Shown here piece by piece: positions 43,907 to 52,105 of a stretch of 64,000 bases of DNA (within the stretch, counting starts at the first letter, position 1; each line of letters opens with the position of its first letter). This DNA comes from WJLY01 sp964562405 (GTDB lineage: Bacteria > Joyebacterota > Joyebacteria > Joyebacterales > Joyebacteraceae). The stretch lies in contig CAZLTC010000001.1 in NCBI GenBank assembly GCA_964562405.1, positions 50,225 to 114,224 of the forward strand, written 5' to 3'. A program made the translations under genes and the position numbers. The notes under the pieces were generated by a model that saw only the letters and a program-made list of their open reading frames with translations, had not been told where the DNA came from and made no database searches.

Positions 43907-44728
43907 ATGAAGATCGCAGTGGGCATTGCAGCGCTGGCGGTGGTTGCACTGGCGGCCTCCACCGCATCGGCGAGCTTCACGACCGAGGTCATCTTCTCCG
44001 GTGACGGATGGTACCTCTCTGACGCCGGGGCGAAGCCGGCAGGCGGGTACGGGCTGTTCGAGGAGCTGACCACGTTCTACACGGTCGAGTCCGACATGCC
44101 GGCGGGTTCGCATAACCTTTACTTCGCTCCGGACATCTCGCTCGTGTACCGAGTGGAGCCTCCGGGCGGCATTCCGTCACCGATGCGCTATGTGACGCTC
44201 GACGCCTCCGGTATCGACTTCGACGGACAGCAGGTGGCGTGGAGCGCGATCGGTCTGACGTGGGCTCCGGGGTACGGAGTCTCGCTGGGCGAGTACACGG
44301 TGCCCGCGATCGATCCGGGCGCCGTCGTCGGCGATCACGCGTGGGATCTTGACGGTGGTGGCGCCGACTTCACGGCGAGCGTGTTCGCCGCGAAGGGTGC
44401 CGCCGGCGTGTTCGCGCCGACGCCGTTCAGGGCCGACTTCGCCATGCACAGGTCACTCACGTGGCTCTCGGGACAGGAACTTGGCATCTGGTTGGGCGGG
44501 GGCCTCTCGCCACTCATGGGCGGGCTTCCGCTGGACGGGATGAGCGCCGCCATCGACGGATTCGCGCCGGGACTGGCGGATTGGGACCCGGGGTACTACA
44601 ACATCAGCTACCAGGGCTCGATGACCCTCAAGGCCTGCGCGGAGCCGGTTCCTGAGCCATCGACCATTCTGCTGCTGTCCGGCGGGCTGGCCGCGGTGGT
44701 GGCCGGCAGAAGGCGCCGGAAGGCCTAA
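43907..44728 (+). CDS. PEP-CTERM sorting-domain protein
   Basis: A 273-residue exported protein with a signal peptide (about 1-22, cleavage near ASA-SF) and a beta-rich body I cannot assign. The PEP-CTERM tail is textbook: VPEPST, a hydrophobic helix (ILLLSGGLAAVVAG) and RRRRKA. It should be processed by the exosortase at 32753. ATG 43907 follows a GGGAG ribosome site; residues upstream in frame are not protein-like. A promoter lies 70 nt upstream and a terminator follows, so it is monocistronic. Confidence 0.9.
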   Translation: MKIAVGIAALAVVALAASTASASFTTEVIFSGDGWYLSDAGAKPAGGYGLFEELTTFYTVESDMPAGSHNLYFAPDISLVYRVEPPGGIPSPMRYVTLDASGIDFDGQQVAWSAIGLTWAPGYGVSLGEYTVPAIDPGAVVGDHAWDLDGGGADFTASVFAAKGAAGVFAPTPFRADFAMHRSLTWLSGQELGIWLGGGLSPLMGGLPLDGMSAAIDGFAPGLADWDPGYYNISYQGSMTLKACAEPVPEPSTILLLSGGLAAVVAGRRRRKA

Positions 44729-44763
44729 GCGCTGGTCTGCAAGTAGATTAGGGAGTATCCGGA

Positions 44764-44795
44764 AGACGGCCTCCTTGTGGGGCCGTCTCTCTTTG
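44764..44795 (+). terminator. Intrinsic terminator after the first PEP-CTERM gene
   Basis: AGACGGCC (44764-44771) pairs with GGCCGTCT (44781-44788); 9-nt loop; CTCTTTG follows. Confidence 0.7.
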
Positions 44796-44819
44796 CTCTG
44801 GTGACGCAGAACTTAGGGC

Positions 44820-44848
44820 TTGTCAAGAGTCACCGCGAATGGTACCAT
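44820..44848 (+). promoter_or_regulatory. Sigma-70-type promoter for the second PEP-CTERM gene
   Basis: TTGTCA (44820-44825), 17-nt spacer, TACCAT (44843-44848). Confidence 0.6.
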
Positions 44849-44910
44849 TAGAAGTGTAGTAGGTGATACCCGGGCACAGCTACAGGGGCGGTTCACTCGG
44901 AGGTGCAGCT

Positions 44911-45684
44911 ATGAAGCTTCTTGTTCTGGTGGCAACAGCGGCTCTGATGATGGGTCTGGCGGCTCCGGCTGGCGCGACGCTGCTCGCGGACATGTTCGGG
45001 GTGTCGCTCTCGGTTGGCGCGACGGGGGCGTTCAACAACTCGTGGACACCCATCAGTGCCACGGCAGATTATCTGGTCGACGACAACTTCAGTCTCCACT
45101 TCATGAGGGCCCCGTACGGCGGTGAGCTGTTCGACATCGAGGCGATCTACTTCGATGACGATGCGGACAACGCCTATCTGGCCGTCGTAGGTTCGTTCCC
45201 CGTGCCGACGGGAACGGAGTTTCTCGGAACGACGGTCGCTGCCGGGGACTTGGGCATAGACCTCGGGTACGGTGCGAGAGACCTCGGTGTGGACATCGAC
45301 GGTGCGACCGGTCTCGTGGAGGACACGGACCCCGGCGACTGGTTCCAGAGCAGCAACCTCTTCATTGCCGAGGTGGGGCCGACGAACTGCGCCGGTGGTG
45401 TGGCGCTCGGATACGCTTCGCTCGACTTCTACGACTACGGACTCGTCGAGCGGGGATACGGGACCTACGTGTTCGAAGTGACGATCGACCGTGACCTTCT
45501 GGGTTCGCCGACCGCGGGCGACTACATCGGATTCGACTGGACCATGGGATGCAGGAACGACGTCATCCACCTCGACGGAGACTTCGACAACGACACGCCG
45601 CCCGTGCCTGAGCCAGGCACCCTTCTTCTCCTGGGGAGCGGCATCCTGGGCGCCGTCGGGTTCGTGCGGAGGCGCAGGCGCTAG
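44911..45684 (+). CDS. PEP-CTERM sorting-domain protein
   Basis: A 257-residue exported protein. It has a signal peptide (about 1-21, ending APAGA) and an acidic body rich in Asp, Gly and Tyr. The tail is VPEPGT, then a hydrophobic helix (LLLLGSGILGAVGF) and RRRRR. The body shows no recognised domain; the many Asp residues might bind cations. ATG 44911 follows GGAGG. Its own promoter and a strong terminator make it monocistronic. It is not closely similar to the first PEP-CTERM protein outside the tail. Confidence 0.9.
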   Translation: MKLLVLVATAALMMGLAAPAGATLLADMFGVSLSVGATGAFNNSWTPISATADYLVDDNFSLHFMRAPYGGELFDIEAIYFDDDADNAYLAVVGSFPVPTGTEFLGTTVAAGDLGIDLGYGARDLGVDIDGATGLVEDTDPGDWFQSSNLFIAEVGPTNCAGGVALGYASLDFYDYGLVERGYGTYVFEVTIDRDLLGSPTAGDYIGFDWTMGCRNDVIHLDGDFDNDTPPVPEPGTLLLLGSGILGAVGFVRRRRR

Positions 45685-45726
45685 GCGTCCGCCCCAAAGA
45701 TGGTGCGCGAGGGAACAGGAGCGTAT

Positions 45727-45760
45727 ACGGGCCGGGGTTCGTCTCCCGGCCCGTTCGTTT
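45727..45760 (+). terminator. Strong intrinsic terminator after the second PEP-CTERM gene
   Basis: ACGGGCCGGG (45727-45736) pairs perfectly with CCCGGCCCGT (45745-45754) around an 8-nt loop, followed by TCGTTT. Confidence 0.75.
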
Positions 45761-45824
45761 GATGGGGACGTCTCGACCGGTTCTGTGCGCGGGCGCACCG
45801 CCCTTGCAAGCGCGGCGCGGGCAT

Positions 45825-45830
45825 TATACA
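45825..45830 (+). promoter_or_regulatory. Candidate -10 box very close to a start codon
   Basis: TATACA ends 9 nt before ATG 45840; TTGCAA at 45804-45809 is a weak -35 with a short 15-nt spacer. Transcription from here would start within a few bases of the ATG. Confidence 0.4.
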
Positions 45831-45839
45831 TTCTGTCGC

Positions 45840-47066
45840 ATGAAGGTCCTCTTTCTGTCCGACAACTTCCCGCCCGAGACCAACGCGCCGGCGGTGCGCA
45901 CGTTCCAGCACACGCGAGTGTGGTCCGAGCGGGGGCACGACGTGACGGTCGTGACGTGCGCGCCGAACTTCCCGACAGGCAGAGTCCACGAGGGGTACCG
46001 GAACGTCCCGTACTCAGTGGAGAATGTCTCCGGAGTGCGCGTCGTGAGGGTGTGGTCCTACATGGCGCCGAACGCCGGGACGCTGAGGCGATCGCTCGAT
46101 TTCCTGAGCTTCATTGTGGGTGCCGTGCCGGCCTCTCTCATGCAGAGAAGGCCGGACGTCGTCGTGGGGACGTCGCCCCAGCTGTTCACCGCTCTCGGGG
46201 CGTGGGTCGTGGCACGCGCCTTCCGGGTCCCCTGCGTCTTCGAGCTGCGGGACCTCTGGCCCGAGTCGATCGTGGCCGTCGGGGCCGTTCGCGAGGGTGT
46301 TGTCGTGCGGGCCGTCTCACGACTGGCACACTTCCTCTACCTGCACGTCGACCACATAGTGTCGGTGACGGAGTCGTTCGCGTCGATCCTCGGCGAACGA
46401 GGCATCCCGGAGGCGAAGATCTCCGTCGTGCGCAACGGAGTCGACCTCGAGGAGTTCGCTCCCTCTCCGCCCGACCCCGAGATACGAGCGCTGGCCGGGG
46501 CGGGGGAGAGCGACATGCTGATCACCTATCTGGGTACGGTCGGCATGGCGCACGGCCTCAGACACGTGCTCGACGCCGCGGCACTCGAGGAAGGAACTGG
46601 CGTGAGGTTCCTGATCGTCGGGGATGGCGCCGAGAAGGCAGCTCTGCAGAAGGAGGCCGCAAGACGCGGATTGACGGCGGTCACGTTCATGGAAGCGCAG
46701 CCGAGAGACCGCGTTCCGGCGATACTCGCTTCGAGCGACGCCGTGATGGTGCATCTTCGCGACGACCCGCTCTTTGACTCAGTGATACCCTCGAAGATCT
46801 TCGAGGCCATGGCCGTGGCGAGACCGATCATCCTGGGAGTGAGGGGTGAGAGCGCCAGGCTTGTGGAGAGCGCAGGTTCGGGAGTGACGGTCGAACCGGA
46901 GGATCCGGCGGACCTTCTGAGAGCGGTGGAGCGGCTGCGAAACGACCCTGAGCTGCGGCGCAGGCTGGGCGAGAACGGCCGCCGCGCGGCTGAGAAGGAG
47001 TTCTGCCGCAAGGCGGCCGCAGACAGGATGCTCGATGTGCTGAAGCGCGTGGCCGGAGTGGCCTGA
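45840..47066 (+). CDS. GT4 family glycosyltransferase (WbuB-like)
   Basis: A 408-residue GT-B enzyme starting MKVLFLSDNFPPETNAPAVRT, a WbuB-type N-terminus like that of the GT4 half of the 30906 gene. ELRDLWPES and DSVIPSKIFEAMAVARPIIL (donor-site Glu) are present. ATG 45840 has no clear ribosome site and a -10-like box 9 nt upstream, so the mRNA may be leaderless. It stands alone after the PEP-CTERM genes and is convergent with the wlbA/wlbB-like pair; these may form a second sugar-synthesis group. Confidence 0.86.
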   Translation: MKVLFLSDNFPPETNAPAVRTFQHTRVWSERGHDVTVVTCAPNFPTGRVHEGYRNVPYSVENVSGVRVVRVWSYMAPNAGTLRRSLDFLSFIVGAVPASLMQRRPDVVVGTSPQLFTALGAWVVARAFRVPCVFELRDLWPESIVAVGAVREGVVVRAVSRLAHFLYLHVDHIVSVTESFASILGERGIPEAKISVVRNGVDLEEFAPSPPDPEIRALAGAGESDMLITYLGTVGMAHGLRHVLDAAALEEGTGVRFLIVGDGAEKAALQKEAARRGLTAVTFMEAQPRDRVPAILASSDAVMVHLRDDPLFDSVIPSKIFEAMAVARPIILGVRGESARLVESAGSGVTVEPEDPADLLRAVERLRNDPELRRRLGENGRRAAEKEFCRKAAADRMLDVLKRVAGVA

Positions 47067-47157
47067 CCTGACCGCGTCGATGTGATTCCATGGCCTGCGG
47101 GACGCGCCCTGGAAGGACATCGGTCCGCCGGTCCATCAGGAGACGCCGTTCGCCACG

Positions 47158-47916
47158 CTACTCGTCATTCCAGCCCTGCCTGTCCAGGAGCTGCTCCTCG
47201 GGAACGTCGCGGGCGACCCTCGCGGGAACGCCGATCATGACTTTGCCGGGAGGCGCATCCACGGTCAACACAGCGCCGGCTGCTACCACGGCATCCGCCC
47301 CAACGGTCCTGCCGGGAAGTATCGTCGCTCCGGCGCCCACGCGTCCGCCGCGCCTGACGGTTACCCCCTTGAAGTGCTTGAAGCGCTCCTCGGTGCGACC
47401 GATGTAGTTGTCGTTGGACGTCGACACACCCGGCGCGATGAAGACGCGGTCCTCGAGCGTCGAGTAGGCCGTGATGTAGCACTCGCTCTCGAGCTTGCAG
47501 TATCTGCCGATGGAGCACTTGTTCTCCACCGTGACGCCCCTGCCGATGATCGTGTGGTGCCCAACGGTCACGTTCTCCCTCACGGAGGCCAGGTCCGCCA
47601 CCAGCGTGTGGTGGCCCAGCTCGCAGCCCGCGTAGACCACGGCGTTGGCGCCTATGAGGCATCCCGCGCCGATCACGGCCGGAGCCACTGACGACCCGTC
47701 GGTTGTCGCAGATATGGCTGCCTTCATCGGTAGCTTCCCGACGACCGCCCCGTCGTCCACCCTGACCCCGTCGCCCACGACGGTGCCGTCGTGTATGACC
47801 ACGCAGTTGCCTATCGCGCAGTTCTCCCCGAGCGTCACACCCTTGCCGATCACCGAGAACCTGCCCAACGTCGTGCCCCGACCGAGCGAAGCCGTCTCGT
47901 GCACGTACCTCTCCAT
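47158..47916 (-). CDS. Left-handed beta-helix N-acetyltransferase (WlbB/WbpD-like)
   Basis: A 252-residue hexapeptide-repeat protein; the [LIV]-G-x4 rhythm runs through almost the whole chain (for example TLGRFSVIGKGVTLGENCAIG). TSNDNYIGRTEERFKHFKG and VGAGATILPG near the C-terminus match WlbB/WbpD-type acetyltransferases that acetylate the 3-amino group of UDP-GlcNAc3N-uronate. Next to the WlbA-like gene this assignment is reasonable. The start has AAAGGAAG upstream on the minus strand. No WbpE aminotransferase is seen in the window. Confidence 0.8.
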   Translation of the reverse strand: MERYVHETASLGRGTTLGRFSVIGKGVTLGENCAIGNCVVIHDGTVVGDGVRVDDGAVVGKLPMKAAISATTDGSSVAPAVIGAGCLIGANAVVYAGCELGHHTLVADLASVRENVTVGHHTIIGRGVTVENKCSIGRYCKLESECYITAYSTLEDRVFIAPGVSTSNDNYIGRTEERFKHFKGVTVRRGGRVGAGATILPGRTVGADAVVAAGAVLTVDAPPGKVMIGVPARVARDVPEEQLLDRQGWNDE

Positions 47917-47976
47917 CGGATCTTCCTTTCAGTGCCTGAACCGTTGAACCCGTCAGGTGGGGACCGGCCGGCCGCT

Positions 47977-48984
47977 CTACTCGAGCGAGACCGGAACGCC
48001 GCCGGAGCGCAGCGAACGCTGCGCTGCATCGAGGACCCGCACGACCCTCATCCCGTCGCGTCCGTCGGAGCGGGGCGTGGAGCGCGTCTGGACGCACTCC
48101 ACGAAGTGGTCGCACTCGAGCCGGAGCGGCTCGACCATCTTGAGGACCGGTACGGTGACCTCTCCGAAACGGAGCGTGGGAGCATCAGCGTAGTTGGCGA
48201 ACTGCCCGTTGTGCGCTACTCCCTTGTCGTAGATCCTTATCTTCTCGGCGGTCTGCATGTCGTCGAAGACCACCATCTTCTTGCTGCCGACGAGCGTGGT
48301 GCGCCTGATCTTGTGCGGATCGAGCCAGGAGACGTGTACCTGGGCGAGCTTGTTGCCCGGGAAGAGCATCCACAGGAAGGCCACGTCCTCTACGCCCGGC
48401 TGGATGTACGCGGCACCGCGGGCCGCCACCTCGATCGGCTCCTCGCCCAACAGGTACAGTATGATAGACACATCGTGCGGCGCGAAGCTCCACAGAGCGT
48501 TCTCGTCGCTCCGGATCCTGCCCAGATTGACCCTCTCGGAGTAGAGGTAGTAGGGGTCGCCGATCTCGCCGCTATCCAGGAGTTCCTTCATTGCGTTCAC
48601 GGCCGGGTGGTACTCCAGGAGGTGGCCAACCATGAGAATGCGGCCCTCGCGGTCGGCCATCTCGACGAGCTTCTGAGCATTGGCGAGCGAGAGCGTCATC
48701 GGCTTCTCGACGAAGACGTCCTTGCCTGCCATGATGGCTCTGGACGCGAGGTCGAAGTGCGTCACCGCGGGAGTCGCCACCACCACGGCATCTACGTCCG
48801 GTGAGTCCAGCACCTGTTGAGGATCGGCGCAGGCTTCCACGCCCCTGAAGCCGTTGAGCGTCAGCTTGCAGCGGTCTTGATCCGTGTCGCAGCACATCAC
48901 AAGTTCGGCGTTGCGCATATGAGCCAAGTTCCTGAGGAGGTTGCGGCCCCAGGCGCCGGCGCCAATGAGTGCTAGTCTGGTCAC
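47977..48984 (-). CDS. Gfo/Idh/MocA oxidoreductase (WlbA/WbpB-like)
   Basis: An NAD(P)-dependent sugar dehydrogenase of 335 residues. The Rossmann motif is GAGAWGRN, EKPMTLS carries the conserved Lys, and a HDVSI motif lies near residue 170. Together with the WlbB-like neighbour it likely oxidises C3 of UDP-GlcNAc-uronate. GTG 48984 is preferred to an in-frame GTG at 48993 because AGGAAGGG is better spaced. The gene is first in a two-gene minus-strand operon with a promoter at 49096-49124. Confidence 0.82.
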   Translation of the reverse strand: MTRLALIGAGAWGRNLLRNLAHMRNAELVMCCDTDQDRCKLTLNGFRGVEACADPQQVLDSPDVDAVVVATPAVTHFDLASRAIMAGKDVFVEKPMTLSLANAQKLVEMADREGRILMVGHLLEYHPAVNAMKELLDSGEIGDPYYLYSERVNLGRIRSDENALWSFAPHDVSIILYLLGEEPIEVAARGAAYIQPGVEDVAFLWMLFPGNKLAQVHVSWLDPHKIRRTTLVGSKKMVVFDDMQTAEKIRIYDKGVAHNGQFANYADAPTLRFGEVTVPVLKMVEPLRLECDHFVECVQTRSTPRSDGRDGMRVVRVLDAAQRSLRSGGVPVSLE

Positions 48985-49074
48985 TGCCCCCACCCTTCCT
49001 CTGCTCTGTTTGACCGGACATGCTGCGGGGGGTCCGGTAGCGCTGCGGTGTCGCGAGATGCCTTCGGATCGGGT

Positions 49075-49094
49075 GCTCGGACAGAAGTCCGAGC
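49075..49094. promoter_or_regulatory. Inverted repeat over the predicted start site of the WlbA-like gene
   Basis: GCTCGGAC-AGAA-GTCCGAGC, a perfect 8-4-8 repeat immediately downstream of the minus-strand -10 box. It could be an operator or a 5' mRNA hairpin. The rest of the 329-bp divergent spacer holds only the two promoters listed. Confidence 0.4.
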
Positions 49095-49095
49095 G

Positions 49096-49124
49096 AGTCT
49101 AGTGGGTCTGTGGGCATCCCGCAA
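49096..49124 (-). promoter_or_regulatory. Sigma-70-type promoter, minus strand
   Basis: Read on the minus strand: TTGCGG (49124-49119), 17-nt spacer, TAGACT (49101-49096). Drives the wlbA/wlbB-like pair. Confidence 0.5.
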
Positions 49125-49189
49125 CTCCCAATGGAATGCAAAATGCGTACCAGAGGTCGCGAGGTCCTGGGAGGCCCACTCTCTCGGCC

Positions 49190-49218
49190 TTGACGCGGGG
49201 GTCGGGCCGGTCTAGACT
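49190..49218 (+). promoter_or_regulatory. Sigma-70-type promoter for the M42 peptidase gene
   Basis: TTGACG (49190-49195), 17-nt spacer, TAGACT (49213-49218), about 95 nt before the start codon. Confidence 0.65.
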
Positions 49219-49313
49219 GTCGGTTATTCCCGGTTCACCCGCACCCAGACGGAGTCGACCAGTGCCGGCCGACACGGCCCGACGGTCGCCTCTTCCCCAA
49301 GGGAGGTCACGGA

Positions 49314-50381
49314 TTGGACAAGACTGAGCTGATGTTCAAGGAGCTGACGGAGGCCAACGGAATATCCGGGTTCGAGGACGAGGTCGCCGATCTCATGGCG
49401 TCCTACGTCAAGGACGTCGCGGAGGTGCGGTACGACAACCTCGGCAGCCTGGTCGCGGAGAAGAAGGGCAAGAGCGCGAGCCCCCGCGTCATGATAGCCG
49501 GCCACATGGACGAGATCGGCTTCATGGTGAAGAACGTCACCAAGGAGGGCTTCATCAAGTTCCTGCCGATAGGCGGGTGGTGGGGCCACGTGGCCCTCTC
49601 GCAGCGAGTGCTCGTGAAGACGCGCAAGGGTCAGTTCGTGGGCGTGATAGGTTCGAAGGCGCCTCACATCCTCAAGGCTGAGGAGCGCACCAAAGTGCTG
49701 GAGGTCGCCGATATGTACATAGACGTCGGCGCTAGCGACAAGTTCGACGTCAAGAAGACGCTCGGCGTCCGTCCAGGCGACCCCATCGTGCCCATCTCGG
49801 AGTTCGTCATCCTTGGCAACAAGAAGACCTACGCCGCCAAGGCGTGGGACGACCGCATCGGCGTCGCGGCGGTGATCGACGTGCTGCACAAGGTGGGCAA
49901 GAGCCACCCGAACACGCTGTTCGGCGTCGGGACGGTCCAGGAGGAGGTCGGCCTTCGGGGCGCCAGGACCAGCGCGAGCCTCGTCGACCCTGACGTGGCC
50001 TTCGCCATCGATGTCACGATCGCCACGGATACCCCCGGGTGCGACGGGGCGGGGGAGAATCTCGGCTCCGGTGTGGGCATCATGATACTTGACGGCAGCG
50101 CGATACCGAGCCGCCGGCTGCGCGACTTCGTCATAGAAGTGGCCGAGAAGGAGAAGATCCCGTTCGTGCTGACTGCGCTGGCCAGAGGCGGCACGGACAG
50201 CGGGACCATACAGTTCAACAAGATCGGAGTGCCCTGCCTTACGTTCGTCGTCCCGACCCGGTACATTCACGGGCACGTCGGCGTGATCCACAGGAAGGAC
50301 TACGACAGCCTCGTCAAGCTGCTGACCTCGGTGGTCAAGAAGCTGGACGCGAAGACGGTGGCCACGTTCACACGCGGCTAG
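49314..50381 (+). CDS. M42 family metallo-aminopeptidase
   Basis: A cytoplasmic di-metal aminopeptidase of the TET/glutamyl-aminopeptidase type, 355 residues as usual. The metal and catalytic motifs are intact: AGHMDEIGFM (His, Asp), KAWDDRIG (bridging Asp), GTVQEEVGLRGA (Glu pair), AIDVT (Asp) and YIHGHVG (His). These enzymes assemble as dodecamers and degrade peptides. It starts at TTG 49314 with GGGAGG upstream. It has its own promoter and is followed by a strong hairpin. Confidence 0.92.
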   Translation: MDKTELMFKELTEANGISGFEDEVADLMASYVKDVAEVRYDNLGSLVAEKKGKSASPRVMIAGHMDEIGFMVKNVTKEGFIKFLPIGGWWGHVALSQRVLVKTRKGQFVGVIGSKAPHILKAEERTKVLEVADMYIDVGASDKFDVKKTLGVRPGDPIVPISEFVILGNKKTYAAKAWDDRIGVAAVIDVLHKVGKSHPNTLFGVGTVQEEVGLRGARTSASLVDPDVAFAIDVTIATDTPGCDGAGENLGSGVGIMILDGSAIPSRRLRDFVIEVAEKEKIPFVLTALARGGTDSGTIQFNKIGVPCLTFVVPTRYIHGHVGVIHRKDYDSLVKLLTSVVKKLDAKTVATFTRG

Positions 50382-50429
50382 CGAGCGGTCTGGTACCTGA
50401 CCCCGGACGTAGCTCGCCGGGCAAGCACA

Positions 50430-50460
50430 ACCTGCCGGGATGCGCCTGGTCCCGGCAGGT
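50430..50460 (+). terminator. Strong hairpin between the M42 peptidase and btpA-like genes
   Basis: ACCTGCCGGGA (50430-50440) pairs with TCCCGGCAGGT (50450-50460), a perfect 11-bp stem with a 9-nt loop. There is no U tract, so termination may be inefficient, Rho-assisted, or the stem may be a leader element of the downstream operon. Confidence 0.45.
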
Positions 50461-50496
50461 CCGCAGTCGGATGGTGTCAGTCGGAGGAGTGTCACC

Positions 50497-51306
50497 GTGG
50501 CCTTCATTCAAGAGGTCTTCGGGCGCAGCAAGGCCCTCATAGGTGTCGTGCATCTGCTGCCGCTTCCGGGAAGCCCGCTCTGGGGTGGCGACATGGGCGC
50601 CGTGACCTCTCGGGCGCTCGAGGACGCGGTGGCTCTCAGCGACGCGGGGTTCGACGGGATCATACTCGAGAACTTCGGCGACATCCCGTTTTCGCGCGGC
50701 TTCGCCGGAAGGGGCGCCGTCGCGGCGCTCGCTGCGGTCGGGATGAGGGTCGCCGGGTCGGTCGAGGTGCCGCTGGGTGTCAACGTCCTCCGGAACGACG
50801 CACTGTCGGCCGTGGCCGTGGCGGCGGCCATCGGCGCGGCCTACATCAGGGTGAACGTGCACGTCGGTGCGGCGGTGTGCGACCAGGGGATCGTGCAGGG
50901 GGAGGCCATGGAGACGATGCGCGCCGTGCGTGACGTCGCTCCCGGGCTCCGCGTGGTCGCAGACGTCGATGTCAAGCATGGCTCGTCACTGAGTCGCAGA
51001 GGTATCGAGGAGGAGGCGCGAGACGCGGTGGAGCGAGGTCTTGCGTCCGCTCTCATCGTCACCGGCGCCGCGACGGGGTCGCCAGTCGATGTCGAAGACC
51101 TGAGGGCCGTGTCCGGTGCCGTTCCCGGCACCTCGGTGCTGGCCGGAAGCGGCGTGACCGTTGACTCGCTTGTGAGAGTCCTGGCCGCCTCGGACGGGAT
51201 CATCGTCGGAAGCCACGTGATGAGAGACGGAAAGGCGGGGGGAGCGGTCGATGTGGAGCGGGCGTCCGCGCTCGCGTCCATCTTCAGGAGCGAGGCCGGC
51301 CGTTGA
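50497..51306 (+). CDS. BtpA/SgcQ family TIM-barrel protein
   Basis: A 269-residue protein of the BtpA family (IGVVHLLPLPGSP near the start, then GFDGIILENFGDIPF and ILAGSGVTVDSL-like C-terminal phosphate-binding region). In cyanobacteria BtpA stabilises photosystem I; elsewhere its role is unknown and a nucleoside- or sugar-phosphate-related enzyme is suspected. GTG 50497 has CGGAGGAG 7 nt upstream. Its stop overlaps the mrpE start (TTGA), so it is the first gene of the ion-pump operon. Confidence 0.82.
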   Translation: MAFIQEVFGRSKALIGVVHLLPLPGSPLWGGDMGAVTSRALEDAVALSDAGFDGIILENFGDIPFSRGFAGRGAVAALAAVGMRVAGSVEVPLGVNVLRNDALSAVAVAAAIGAAYIRVNVHVGAAVCDQGIVQGEAMETMRAVRDVAPGLRVVADVDVKHGSSLSRRGIEEEARDAVERGLASALIVTGAATGSPVDVEDLRAVSGAVPGTSVLAGSGVTVDSLVRVLAASDGIIVGSHVMRDGKAGGAVDVERASALASIFRSEAGR

Positions 51307-51848
51307 GCGAGCGAACCGAAAGGGCGGCATCGAGGCAGCCCGGGACGACATCGTCCTGGAGGCCCGTGGTCTGCTGGAGCGTGTTCCTCCTGGCGCTCTG
51401 GATGATCCTCACACGAAGCTTCGATCCCCAGGAACTCGTCGTCGGGACCGTCGCGTCCGTGCTCGTCGCGCTGCTGGTGCGTCGGGTCGCGGCCCAACTC
51501 ATCGTCTGCGGCTCGAGCTGGCCGAGGCGGACCACGTTCCTCTTCGCATACGTGCCGTATCTCTTGTGGAGCATCGTGAGGGCGAACATCGACGTGGCCC
51601 TGCGTGTTGTGAACCCGCGCCTGCCGATCCGGCCCGGCATTGTCCGCGTGAAGACCAGGCTGAAGAGCCCGCTCGGACGACTGCTCCTGACGAGTTCCAT
51701 CACGCTCACGCCCGGCACTCTGACCGTCGACATCGACGGCGACGACCTCTTCATCCACTGGATCGACGTCGAGGGCGCGGACACCGAGGACATCTCCCGC
51801 CGGATAGTCGGGGGGTTCGAGCGGTATCTGGAGGTGATCTTTGGCTAG
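51303..51848 (+). CDS. mrpE: MrpE/MbxA-like subunit
   Basis: A 181-residue subunit of the Na+/H+ antiporter-like membrane arm. Two or three hydrophobic segments lie in the first 95 residues, and the conserved LTSSITLTPGTLTVDI and LFIHWIDV segments of MrpE/MnhE are present. It starts at TTG 51303 overlapping the BtpA-like stop and overlaps mrpF by 8 nt. Equivalent to MbhA/MbxA of archaeal complexes. Confidence 0.9.
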   Translation: MSERTERAASRQPGTTSSWRPVVCWSVFLLALWMILTRSFDPQELVVGTVASVLVALLVRRVAAQLIVCGSSWPRRTTFLFAYVPYLLWSIVRANIDVALRVVNPRLPIRPGIVRVKTRLKSPLGRLLLTSSITLTPGTLTVDIDGDDLFIHWIDVEGADTEDISRRIVGGFERYLEVIFG

Positions 51849-52101
51849 CCCGCTCATAGCGGTCGCCGCCGTCTTCGGAATGGCCGCCGTGATCCTGTCG
51901 ATGTTGAGGATGTTCCGCGGCCCGACCGCTACCGACAGGGCCGTCGCGCTTGATGTGGTGACCCTCGTGCTGATGCCGGCCATGGTCGGCATCGCCGTGT
52001 TCACGGGCCGAGCAATATACATAGACGTCGCGCTGGTCTACGGGCTCCTTTCGTTTCTGGGCGTGATGTCGCTCGCGCGGTATCTCGACAGAGGGCTGTA
52101 G
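51841..52101 (+). CDS. mrpF: MrpF/MbxB-like subunit
   Basis: An 86-residue protein with three hydrophobic helices and the family motif RMFRGPTATDRAVALD. Equivalent to MnhF/MbhB. The TTG start at 51841 lies inside mrpE. It precedes mrpG by 4 nt. Confidence 0.9.
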   Translation: MASPLIAVAAVFGMAAVILSMLRMFRGPTATDRAVALDVVTLVLMPAMVGIAVFTGRAIYIDVALVYGLLSFLGVMSLARYLDRGL

Positions 52102-52105
52102 ATAC

